A stretch of 34,325 bases of DNA from Stenotrophomonas sp. MYb238 (lineage in GTDB: Bacteria; Pseudomonadota; Gammaproteobacteria; Xanthomonadales; Xanthomonadaceae), in the NCBI RefSeq assembly GCF_009496535.1, contig NZ_WIDL01000034.1:1-34325 (forward strand), written 5' to 3'. The position numbers were made by a program, and so were the translations under genes. The notes under the pieces are model-generated. The model was not told where the DNA came from, did not search any database, and saw only the letters and a program-made list of their open reading frames with translations. Below are positions 1-6,829 of this stretch, piece by piece. Each line of letters starts with the position of its first letter. Position 1 is the first letter of the stretch.

Positions 1-64
1 CTGGTCGATACCCGGCGCGGCACCGGCCGTACCCGCCCCGCCTGCCGCGCCGGGTATCGACCAG
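1..64. repeat. Perfect 21-bp inverted repeat inside coding sequence
   Basis: Positions 1-21 and 44-64 are exact reverse complements, separated by 22 bases. The arms start CTGGTCGATACCC and end GGGTATCGACCAG. The frame through it stays open and encodes a Pro/Ala-rich linker (WSIPGAA ... AAPGIDQ). The left arm starts at the window edge, so it may extend further upstream. Confidence 0.8.
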
Positions 65-823
65 TCCGTGGTGCGCACCGTCGTTTCGGCCAAGGGCGCG
101 GCACCGGCCGCCCTGCCTGCGCTGCCGGCGCCGCCGCCGCCGGCCGTCCCGGCCGCGCCCAAGGCGCCGCCTGCGCCGCCCGCGCCGCCGATCTCGACCA
201 GGGGCGTGATCCATCTTTCGCAGAGCCCGGGCGGCAATGGCTACGTGCTGTTGAAGGGTGACCGCAGCGTCATGAACGGTTCCCTCGCCGACCTGCAGCA
301 GGCGCGCCGGCTGGACGACGGCAATGGCGTGCTGCTGCTGCGGCGCGACGGCCGCGCCTACGTGGTGCGCGATGCCGGCCTGATGTCGCATTTCGAGCAG
401 GTCTTCGCCGAAACCACGCGCCTGGGCGAGGAACAGGGCCGGCTCGGCGAACGCCAGGGCAAGCTTGGCGAGCGCCAGGGCGAGATCGGCGAGCGCATGG
501 GGGAAATCGGTGCCCGCATCGGCGAACTGGCCGCGCGCCAGGCTGAACTGGCGTTGGCCGCGCGTAGCCAGGAGAACAAGGCGCTGATGCGCGAGCAGAT
601 CGAAACCGCGCGCCGCGAGGCCGAGAAGGCCCGCGCCGAAATGGACAGGCCGGCCATGCGCGAGGAGATGCGGGAACTGGCGCGCCGCCAGACGGAACTG
701 GGCAGGCAGCAGGCCGAGCTTGGCCGCCAGCAGGCGGAGGCGAGCGTGCGTGCGCAGCGCGAGGCCGAGCAGCTGATCCAGCGGGCGATCCGCGACGGCA
801 TCGCGCAGCCGTTCGAGGGCTGA
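2..823 (+). CDS. C-terminal part of a BlaR1/M56-peptidase-like protein with coiled-coil tail (5' end outside window)
   Basis: The reading frame is open from the first full codon (position 2) to the TGA at 823, so the gene very probably begins upstream; a GTG at 68 is the only nearby start and has no good ribosome site. The visible part starts with a Pro/Ala-rich linker, then a compact segment with 'GYVLLKGDRSVMNGS' and 'LLRRDGRAYVVRD'. A long charged helix follows, built of seven-residue units such as LGERQGK, LGERQGE and IGERMGE, predicted to be a coiled coil. From memory of the family, M56 (BlaR1/MecR1-type) metallopeptidases of Xanthomonadaceae end in just this 'MNGS...RRDG..YVV.D' plus Q/E-repeat tail. 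The peptidase domain itself is not in the window, so the assignment is inferential. A perfect 21-bp inverted repeat lies at its visible start. Confidence 0.6.
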   Translation, partial: WSIPGAAPAVPAPPAAPGIDQSVVRTVVSAKGAAPAALPALPAPPPPAVPAAPKAPPAPPAPPISTRGVIHLSQSPGGNGYVLLKGDRSVMNGSLADLQQARRLDDGNGVLLLRRDGRAYVVRDAGLMSHFEQVFAETTRLGEEQGRLGERQGKLGERQGEIGERMGEIGARIGELAARQAELALAARSQENKALMREQIETARREAEKARAEMDRPAMREEMRELARRQTELGRQQAELGRQQAEASVRAQREAEQLIQRAIRDGIAQPFEG

Positions 824-990
824 GAACAGGGCGGCGGACCGAAGCCGCCCTTCCCTCCCGATCCAGACGCCCACCCTCGCCCTGGCGTTTTTCTCCTGCA
901 AGGGACGAAACGAATAGCCATGGCGGCGCCATCCAGAGCGACGGGACCAATCGCGCTCCTGCCCGGCCTGCGCACACGTCCGGCAAACGC

Positions 991-1019
991 AAAAGCCCCG
1001 CCTGGAAGGCGGGGCTTTT
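991..1019. terminator. Bidirectional rho-independent terminator
   Basis: A 12-bp perfect stem (AAAAGCCCCGCC at 991-1002, GGCGGGGCTTTT at 1008-1019) surrounds a 5-base loop. It ends in TTTT on the plus strand and, by symmetry, on the minus strand. It sits between two convergent genes (ending at 823 and 1070) and can terminate both. The rest of 824-1069 holds no gene I can support. Confidence 0.9.
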
Positions 1020-1069
1020 GAACACCAGCGTCAAAACCGCCGAGGCGCGGGATCGGACGCGTGGCGTAC

Positions 1070-1519
1070 TCAGTGCTTCATGGCGTGCTTGTAGCTGCGC
1101 ATGATGCTGTGGCATTCCTGCACGCGCGGCATGAAACGCTCGGCGGCGAGCCTGGCGGACGCGGGCGTATCGGCATCGGAAAGGGTGTCCTTGAATGCCT
1201 TCAGCAGGCGATCCTCCGATTCCTCCAGTTCGGCGACATAGGCGTAGTCGGTATCGCCCAGCGCGGCGCGCACCTTGCCGTACATCTGGCGCATCGAGCC
1301 CACCATCGTGCCGCTGTCGGCCGGCTTGCCGCCGGTGGCCGCCACTTCGGCGCTCAGTCCCTGCACGATCTCGCGCTTGTGCCCGGCCATCTGGGTGAAA
1401 AGGGTGGCGAGTTCGCCGCTCTTCACCTTGCCGGCGGCTTCGGTGTAGAACTCCGCGCCATCGCGCGCGATCTCGATCAGATCGTTGAGGCTGTGCTGGA
1501 TTTCTTTTTCGACCGTCAT
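1070..1519 (-). CDS. PA2169-family four-helix-bundle protein (DUF2383, ferritin-like)
   Basis: The 149-residue protein starts MTVEKEIQHSLNDLIEIARDG and contains 'FYTEAAGKV', 'LATLFTQMAGHKREIV' and a C-terminal 'ECHSIMRSYKHAMKH'. It is almost entirely helical, with regularly spaced Glu, His and Asp residues, as in the PA2169/DUF2383 group of ferritin-like bundles. The role of that family is not settled; it is often linked to stress. The start at 1519 is chosen because AAGGAGAACGCC precedes it, an excellent ribosome site; an upstream in-frame extension has no such site and is Cys/Arg-rich junk. The gene stands alone with its own upstream region (1520-1760) and shares the terminator at 991-1019. 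Confidence 0.85.
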   Translation of the reverse strand: MTVEKEIQHSLNDLIEIARDGAEFYTEAAGKVKSGELATLFTQMAGHKREIVQGLSAEVAATGGKPADSGTMVGSMRQMYGKVRAALGDTDYAYVAELEESEDRLLKAFKDTLSDADTPASARLAAERFMPRVQECHSIMRSYKHAMKH

Positions 1520-1819
1520 GGCGTTCTCCTTTGGAATCTCTGTCGCAGGAAGGGTGGACGACCATCCTGGCCATCGCTGCATGAAGCCTGCGTGCAGCGC
1601 AGCGCTTGGGCATTGCCGCTGATCGGCGGGCGTTCGGCTTTGTGCAACGGATGCGAACGTCCGCATGCAAACGCACACATGGGAGCTACAAGAAGCACGC
1701 CAAACCGCGCGCCGCCGTCAACGGAAGCGCGTCTGCGGTGCTGGAAAATGTTGCATACGTGGCCTCGCAAAAATGCTGTCGCATTGAGGCCGCTGCGCGA
1801 TCACACCGGCCGCGCGCCG
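1520..1819. other. 300-bp intergenic region without a gene
   Basis: This is less GC-rich than the flanking genes. It must hold the promoter of the minus-strand gene starting at 1519 and the 3' end of the operon ending at 1820. An ATGCG (1651-1655) / CGCAT (1662-1666) inverted repeat with a 6-base spacer could be an operator, but nothing confirms this. A nested hairpin lies at 1761-1791 (separate entry). I see no supportable ORF or RNA gene. Confidence 0.6.
1761..1791 (-). terminator. Nested hairpin, probable terminator of the 5566-1820 operon
   Basis: The outer arms are GGCCTC (1761-1766) and GAGGCC (1786-1791). The inner stem is AATGC-TGTC-GCATT (1772-1785). Read on the minus strand, the inner stem is followed directly by a run of Ts (GCATTTTTGC), within about 30-60 bases after the stop codon at 1820. 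The stem is short and contains a 5-base bulge, so this is a plausible but weak terminator. Confidence 0.45.
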
Positions 1820-2863
1820 CTACATCGTGGCGAGCGCGCGGTTGTCGAACTGGCCGGGGAACTGGGTCGCGATCTCGCGCTTGCGCTCGATCGCGGCCAG
1901 GATGGCTGGCGCGAAATCGACGCCGGCGGTCTGTCCGCAGGCGTGCAGGTTACCGGGACTGAATACGTTAACTTCCAGGATGGTCTCGCCGATGATGTCG
2001 ATGCCGACCAGGAACATGCCGTCGCCGATCAATTTCGGCCGGATCAACTCGGCCACCTTCAGTTCGCTCTCTGTGATACGCACCTTGCGCGGCTTGCCGC
2101 CGGCGTGGATGTTGCTGCGGATGTCCTGCTTGCCGGCGACCCGGCGCACGGCGGCATAGGCGCCGTCGACTTCCAGCGGCACGCCGTTCATCAGGAACAG
2201 GCGTATGTCGCCCTTCTCCGCGCCAGGCACGTAGCCCTGGGCGATGATGTAGCCGTCGCGGCCTATGGCCTCGATGATCTGGTTGAGGTTCTTGCCGGAT
2301 TTCCCGTCGAGCAGGAACACCCCGTTGCCCCCCGAGCCCTGCAGCGGCTTGAGCACGCACCTGCCGTTGTGGCGCCTGGCGAAGGCCTTGATGTCCGCGG
2401 CCGAGCGGCTGATCAGCGTATCGGCGCGCACCGCGCGCGGGAACGACTGGAAATACAGCTTGTCGATGGCCTGCGACAGTGCGGCCGGATCGTTGAGCAC
2501 CAGCACCCCGCATTGCGCGGCCAGGCGCCCGAACTGGATGCCGGCCATCTGCGCCCAGGGGCGGTCCTGCGCGTCGCGCGAGGGATCGTTGCGCAGCATC
2601 AGCACGTCGATGTCGCGCATGTCGATCCGCTTGGTGCGTGCAATCGCCTGCACTTCCGCGAAGAACTTCTCCATCGAGCGCCTGGGCGGGCCGGCCTTGA
2701 GGATGCGCGCATGCACCTTCAGGCCGTCGTCGTGGTCGAGCACGAAATCGTCCGGGGTGACGTAGCACACGTCGTGGCCGCGGCGGCTGGCCTCGTGCGC
2801 CAGCACGGTGGTGGTGTAGTGGAGGTATTCGTCCTCCATGGCGTTGACGAAAAAGGCGATCAT
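1820..2863 (-). CDS. Glutathione-synthetase-like ATP-grasp ligase
   Basis: The 347-residue protein has the GshB layout: an N-terminal Rossmann-like part (MIAFFVNAMEDEYLHYTT), an ATP-binding loop 'LKPLQGSGGNGVF' near residues 171-183, and the Mg2+-binding end 'GIDIIGETILEVNVFSPG' (D289, E297, N299). ATP-grasp enzymes of this type join a carboxylate to an amine through an acyl-phosphate. True GshB makes glutathione, but this gene lies last in an operon with a DUF1704 peptidase and an N-formylglutamate amidohydrolase homologue and not beside gshA, so another peptide or amino-acid substrate is likely (inference). Its ATG shares one base with the stop of the upstream gene (TGATG), so translation should be coupled. 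No terminal export signal is visible; it should be cytosolic. Confidence 0.85.
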   Translation of the reverse strand: MIAFFVNAMEDEYLHYTTTVLAHEASRRGHDVCYVTPDDFVLDHDDGLKVHARILKAGPPRRSMEKFFAEVQAIARTKRIDMRDIDVLMLRNDPSRDAQDRPWAQMAGIQFGRLAAQCGVLVLNDPAALSQAIDKLYFQSFPRAVRADTLISRSAADIKAFARRHNGRCVLKPLQGSGGNGVFLLDGKSGKNLNQIIEAIGRDGYIIAQGYVPGAEKGDIRLFLMNGVPLEVDGAYAAVRRVAGKQDIRSNIHAGGKPRKVRITESELKVAELIRPKLIGDGMFLVGIDIIGETILEVNVFSPGNLHACGQTAGVDFAPAILAAIERKREIATQFPGQFDNRALATM

Positions 2864-4743
2864 CACGTGGCGTCTCCGCGTAGGGCCTCGATGAAGGGAA
2901 TGCCGCCGCGGATGGTCTCCAGGCGGGCCTGCGCCTGCGGGCGCGAAAGCACTTCCGGCCGCGAGCGCGGCGCCGACAGCAGGCCGCGGCGCAGCAGGTC
3001 GTCGACGCAGGGCACGTGCCGCGCCGCGATCTTGCCGAACCAGAACGGTTCCAGCGGTTCGCCGGCCTGCACCGTGCGGAACACCTCGTACAGCCCGCGC
3101 AGGTAGATCGCGTCCTTGCTCAACCCGCCGGAGCGGAACACGCGTGCGACGATGCCGAACGCGGTGGCCGGGGCGAAGCCGTGTTCCCTGCGCAGCAGCC
3201 GTTCGCACGCCACGAAATCGGCGCCGGACAGCATCGCGTCCACCGCCAGAACGCGCGCTGCCAGCAGGCGCAGGCGTGCGGCGGTGAGCCCGCCGGCCAG
3301 GTACTCGGCGAACACGCCCAGGCCTTCCTGGATGCCCTCGTAGCCGGCCAGGCCGGTACCGAAGATCGACAGGCCTTGGCGGCCGCCATTGCTGAAGGTC
3401 AGCACATGCACGCCGATCTCGTGCTGCAGCAGGGCATCGAGCCGGCGCCGACGCATGCGCGTGGCGGTGGAGATCAATACCGAGCGGCCGGACACCATCA
3501 GCCCGGGCGCGATGTCCTTGCGCAGGCAGACCTCGGCCTCGAAGCCGGGATCGTCGGCGCGGTAGCGCGCGAGCATCGTTTCGGCCGCCGCCTGCACCGC
3601 GTGGCAGTCGATGCATGGATCCTCGCCGTCCTCGTCCGGCGCGATGCCGGCGAGGATGTCGCGCGCCAGCGCCAGCAGCGGCGCATCGACCGCGCCGTAC
3701 AGCATCACCGAGGCGTGCGGGAAGTCGGCGCTGTTGCGCGCCTGCAGCAGGGTCAGCTGCAGGTCGATCTCGCGCTGCTTCTCCAAGAAGATCGTTTCCA
3801 GCACCGGGTCTTCCACGCTGCGCACGTCGATGGCGAACAGCGCGCGCTTGCTGGTTTCCGGGCTGATCGTCAACGGCCGGTAGCGGAATTCCGGCAGCGT
3901 CGGCTGGTTCCCGGCGAGGTAGCGGTCGCGTTCCTCCACGGTATTGATCGGCGAGACCGCGAGCAGGAATTCGAACGAGCGGCTGATGGCCTCCAGCGCC
4001 GCATCGACGTCGCGCACCGCCTGGATCATATGGCTGCGGCCGAGCAGGCGGTGATGGAATGCCGGCCCTGGCGCGCTGGCCTGCATGAACGCGGCGCAGG
4101 CGCGCAGCAGCGCGTCGAACACCGCGCTTTCCATGCTGCGGAAAACCTGCGGATACACGCTGTCGCCGCCGGGGACGCGGTAGACCGGCGGCAGCCCCAG
4201 CGTCAGTCGCGACACGCCGTCGGCAAGACCGGCGAGCAACGGTGCGGCCGGGCCGGCATCGACCGCGTCCACCGGCGCGACCCGCGCCTTGCGCTGTTCG
4301 ATCTCCAGGTCCTGCAGGGCCTGCGCCAGCGCCGCGGCGGCTGCCTGTGCGGGCGCATCGTCGCTGGCGCCGAGCACGAACTCCAGGCGCTCCAGCCGCG
4401 GACTGGTATCGTCCAGCGCCGTATCCGGCGGCAGGTCGTACAGCGACACCAGCAAGACCTGCGGGAAGCGCCCACGCAGCGCCTGCAATGCCTCGTGCAG
4501 GGCCGAGGCGGCATCGTGCTGGCCTTTGGGCGAGGTCTTCCACAGCAGGCTCGATGCACTGATGCGCGCCAGCTGCCGGGCCAGGTTGACCGGTTCGCCG
4601 GCATGCGCCGCCACCACCAGGAACGGCAGCGGCCGGTCCAGGTGCAGGCGCCCGCCATCGGCCAGATCGCGCCGTTGCAGGCTGTCGCCGGGCGCCTGCT
4701 CGTCCACCGCGCGTCGAGGAAGCTGGCGCGCCCGCTCAACCAT
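2863..4743 (-). CDS. DUF1704/MATCAP-like metallopeptidase ('QEGLA motif' protein)
   Basis: The 626-residue protein carries a gluzincin-like HEIGVH motif (H441-H446) and, about 25 residues on, 'YEGIQEGLGVFAEYL' (QEGL at 472-475). These are the hallmarks of the family annotated 'flavohemoglobin expression-modulating QEGLA motif protein' (DUF1704). The eukaryotic members (MATCAP) are tyrosine carboxypeptidases acting on the tubulin C terminus. The two histidines of the HExxH-like motif and a downstream Glu would bind zinc, so the bacterial protein is probably a peptidase; its substrate is unknown. Length is full for the family. The start at 4743 overlaps the end of the amidohydrolase gene by 8 bases and has only a weak ribosome site, suggesting coupling. 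The N-terminal 'GRLHLDRPLPFLVV' is typical for the family. Confidence 0.85.
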   Translation of the reverse strand: MVERARQLPRRAVDEQAPGDSLQRRDLADGGRLHLDRPLPFLVVAAHAGEPVNLARQLARISASSLLWKTSPKGQHDAASALHEALQALRGRFPQVLLVSLYDLPPDTALDDTSPRLERLEFVLGASDDAPAQAAAAALAQALQDLEIEQRKARVAPVDAVDAGPAAPLLAGLADGVSRLTLGLPPVYRVPGGDSVYPQVFRSMESAVFDALLRACAAFMQASAPGPAFHHRLLGRSHMIQAVRDVDAALEAISRSFEFLLAVSPINTVEERDRYLAGNQPTLPEFRYRPLTISPETSKRALFAIDVRSVEDPVLETIFLEKQREIDLQLTLLQARNSADFPHASVMLYGAVDAPLLALARDILAGIAPDEDGEDPCIDCHAVQAAAETMLARYRADDPGFEAEVCLRKDIAPGLMVSGRSVLISTATRMRRRRLDALLQHEIGVHVLTFSNGGRQGLSIFGTGLAGYEGIQEGLGVFAEYLAGGLTAARLRLLAARVLAVDAMLSGADFVACERLLRREHGFAPATAFGIVARVFRSGGLSKDAIYLRGLYEVFRTVQAGEPLEPFWFGKIAARHVPCVDDLLRRGLLSAPRSRPEVLSRPQAQARLETIRGGIPFIEALRGDAT

Positions 4744-5566
4744 CGAGCAGCCCGGCCGCGACCCGCGACAGGTGGTCGATCAGGGCGCGCATGGCCTGCA
4801 GTTCCGCCACATGCGGCGTGCCGGTCCATTCGTCCATGTAGAACTTCTTGAACTCGAACGCGATGGCGCAGCCGCGGCCGGGATGGCGCGCGTGCACGAA
4901 CCGGGCCAGTTCGCCCTTGCCCTGGAACGCGACGTTCTCGCGCACGTCGAGCCGGCGGCCGGCGAAATCGAACCGGGCGATCTCCTCGATCAGCGGATCG
5001 AGCAGCCAGGCCCATTCGGCGCGCGGCATCGAGAAGGTGCCGATGTTGATGTCCGGCGCGTTGGCCTGGGGCATGGGCGGCGCCCCGGCGCCGTCGCGAC
5101 GGTGGTTGTAGCTGTGCACGTCGAGCACCAGGTAGCGGCCGTGCGTGTCGTGCAGGTCGTCGAGCAGCTGGCCGAACATCGCGTAGAACGCGCGGTGGTA
5201 GCGCAGCGAGGCGTCGATTTCGGCCGCCGGCAACGGCTCGCGCCACACCTCCAGCCCCCAGCACTGCTCGGGCCGCTGGTAGACCGCATCGTCCGCGCCG
5301 CGGTTGAGGTCGACCTCGAAGCGTGAACGCGCCGGCACCACGTGATTGGGAACGCCGCGCACAGCCTGTCCGGTGAACGGGTCTTCCTCGCGCAGGCGCG
5401 CGGCGTCGGGCAGCGCCATGCGCGCGGCGAGCGAAGCGCGCAGGCCGTGCCCATCGTGGATCGCGGTGGCCACGACCGGCCCTTGGCCGCGTTGCACCTG
5501 CCACCAGGCGGCAGCGTCGGGAAGCGTGGGTGGAAGCGCGGAAGAAGATTGCATGATGCAAGGCAT
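4736..5566 (-). CDS. N-formylglutamate amidohydrolase family protein
   Basis: The 276-residue protein shows the zinc-dependent FGase pattern: 'AIHDGHGLR' near residue 36, 'RFEVDLNR' (82-89), 'VLDVHSYNHR' (148-156) and a late 'AFEFKKFYMDEW'. In histidine degradation the family (HutG) deformylates N-formylglutamate, but no other hut gene is nearby. As first gene of the operon with the DUF1704 peptidase and ATP-grasp ligase, it may deacylate or trim a related glutamyl compound (inference). The start at 5566 is preferred because GGAAAGGTGTC precedes it; a second ATG at 5554 has no such site. The operon promoter should lie in 5567-5677. Confidence 0.85.
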   Translation of the reverse strand: MPCIMQSSSALPPTLPDAAAWWQVQRGQGPVVATAIHDGHGLRASLAARMALPDAARLREEDPFTGQAVRGVPNHVVPARSRFEVDLNRGADDAVYQRPEQCWGLEVWREPLPAAEIDASLRYHRAFYAMFGQLLDDLHDTHGRYLVLDVHSYNHRRDGAGAPPMPQANAPDINIGTFSMPRAEWAWLLDPLIEEIARFDFAGRRLDVRENVAFQGKGELARFVHARHPGRGCAIAFEFKKFYMDEWTGTPHVAELQAMRALIDHLSRVAAGLLDG

Positions 5567-5607
5567 GACACCTTTCCGGCGGTGAGGACGCCGTGAGCGC
5601 TGCCCAT

Positions 5608-5623
5608 CGCGCGCTTTCGCGCG
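5608..5623. other. Small hairpin between exonuclease gene and FGase operon
   Basis: CGCGCG-CTTT-CGCGCG forms a 6-bp stem just downstream of the exonuclease gene (minus strand, ends 5678) and upstream of the amidohydrolase start. It could attenuate read-through or sit in the operon leader. There is no U-tract, so a terminator is not established. Confidence 0.3.
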
Positions 5624-5677
5624 GCGAAACCGATACTGCAGACGCGCCTCGCAGGATGCCCGCGCCTATGGCGTGCG

Positions 5678-6829
5678 TCAGTTTCCGGCCGTCAGCGCCG
5701 CCGCGCGCTCTTCCGCCTCGGCCTGCACCAGGCGCAGGAACAGCTGCGCCAGCGTGACCACGTCCTGGTGGTTGTGCTCGCCGACGCGGCGCAGGTTGCG
5801 CGCGCTGCCGCCGCGCAGGTAGTCCAGCCACGCGCCCGGCGCTTCCGAACCGGGCAGGTCGTCCTCCCGCTGGATGCGCAGCAGCTGGCGCTCGATGGTC
5901 GCCAGCCGGCAGTTCTCCCAGGTGCCGCGCCAGCGGCGGCGCGTCGGGAACAGCAGGTCCACGTGGTCCAGCGCGGAAATCGGATCGCCGCGCCGCGCCA
6001 GCCGGTAGCGCGTCTTCAGCAGCGGCGCGTCGTAGCAGCGGCCGTTGTAGCTGGACAGCACCGTGGTCGGCGCCAGCCAGGCGGCGAAGGCGTCGAGCAT
6101 CGCGCTCTCCGCGCCCATCGTGGACATCAGCAGCTGGCGCACGCGCAACCCCTCGCCGCGCGCGGCATCGCGATGCCAGTCGGCCGCGCCGATCATGAAG
6201 GCGCGGGTGCCGGTGCCGCCGGCCAGGCCGGTGGTCTCGGTGTCGAAGAACAGCAGGTCGTGCGGCGGCACCGCCTCGTCCGGGCGCTTGCTGAAGGCCA
6301 GCGACAGCGGCCGCGCGGGAACCGGTTGCGGCAGGAAGGCCTCGATCAGGTGCAGCCCGGGCGCGATCTCGGTGCCGGGCAGGTCGCGGTCGATCGGCCC
6401 GCTGCGGTCGTCGCGCGCCACCGGCGCGATCGCGCGGTTGCGGGTGGCGAGCAGCCGGCGCAGGGCATGCACGTCCTGCGGCCGGCCCGGGGAACGGGCG
6501 GCCGGTGCGGGCGCCGGCGTGGCGGGCCGGTGCCGGATCTGCTCGACCCAGCCGAAGACCGAATCCTCGCGTGCGGGCGATGCCGGCAGCGCTTCGCCGC
6601 GCGCGGGTGCTTCGCGCGCTGGTGCCTGTCGTAGGAGCGGCTTCAGCCGCGAAACCGATGAACCCGCCGAAGCCGGCAAAGCGCCGGATGCCTCCGAAGG
6701 AACGGGCATCGCCTCGGCTTCCGACGATGTCGGCTTCGCGGCTGAAGCCGCTCCTACGGCGGCGGTTGCGGCATCGGCATGCCCGGCCTGCTTCCGCAGC
6801 GCCTTCAGCTTGTCCAGGCTGATGCTCAT
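5678..6829 (-). CDS. MrfB/YprB-like exonuclease (RNase H-like fold)
   Basis: The 383-residue protein has a disordered Ala/Pro-rich N-terminal third and a C-terminal RNase_H_2/DnaQ-like nuclease domain. The nuclease shows 'LLFFDTETTGL' (D196, E198), 'SSYNGRCYDAPLLKTRY' (about 259-275), 'DHVDLLFPTRR' and 'EHNHQDVVTL' (His/Asp near 352-356). These are the acidic and His residues expected of a metal-dependent 3'-5' exonuclease. Its ATG overlaps the helicase stop by four bases (ATGA), so the two are co-translated. In Bacillus subtilis YprA/YprB (MrfA/MrfB) act together in mitomycin-type DNA damage repair, which I infer as the role here. Residues about 25-67 are encoded by an inverted pair of REP-like repeats, an in-frame insertion in the linker. 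Confidence 0.85.
   Translation of the reverse strand: MSISLDKLKALRKQAGHADAATAAVGAASAAKPTSSEAEAMPVPSEASGALPASAGSSVSRLKPLLRQAPAREAPARGEALPASPAREDSVFGWVEQIRHRPATPAPAPAARSPGRPQDVHALRRLLATRNRAIAPVARDDRSGPIDRDLPGTEIAPGLHLIEAFLPQPVPARPLSLAFSKRPDEAVPPHDLLFFDTETTGLAGGTGTRAFMIGAADWHRDAARGEGLRVRQLLMSTMGAESAMLDAFAAWLAPTTVLSSYNGRCYDAPLLKTRYRLARRGDPISALDHVDLLFPTRRRWRGTWENCRLATIERQLLRIQREDDLPGSEAPGAWLDYLRGGSARNLRRVGEHNHQDVVTLAQLFLRLVQAEAEERAAALTAGN
6631..6757. repeat. REP/BIME-like inverted repeat pair, translated within the exonuclease gene
   Basis: A 22-bp sequence at 6631-6652 (GTAGGAGCGGCTTCAGCC and four more bases) recurs as its exact reverse complement at 6736-6757. Each copy contains its own GCGGCTTCAGCCGC palindrome. 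This is recognisable as a dispersed palindromic repeat of Xanthomonadaceae chromosomes, normally intergenic. Here the 127-bp pair is a multiple of no simple codon number on its own, yet the frame stays open, giving 'VGAASAAKPTSSE' at one end and 'SRLKPLLRQ' at the other. Confidence 0.85.

Noticed and set aside
1820-2863. Calling the ATP-grasp gene gshB
   Set aside because: Motifs fit the wider ATP-grasp family, but operon context is not glutathione synthesis, so no gene symbol was given.
1061-3106. Very long open frames opposite real genes (for example 1061-3106 plus, 7390-9954 plus in its first part, 28614-31892 minus beyond the SDR gene)
   Set aside because: High GC content removes stop codons from non-coding frames. 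Their translations are rich in Arg, His, Ala and Gly with no domain marks, whereas the opposite frames encode recognisable enzymes.
4736-5566. Calling the amidohydrolase gene hutG
   Set aside because: No other histidine-degradation gene is present and it is coupled to the DUF1704 peptidase gene.
6631-6757. Inverted 22-bp repeats as ends of an insertion sequence
   Set aside because: Only about 80 bases separate them and no transposase is encoded; each arm is itself palindromic, which fits a REP pair.
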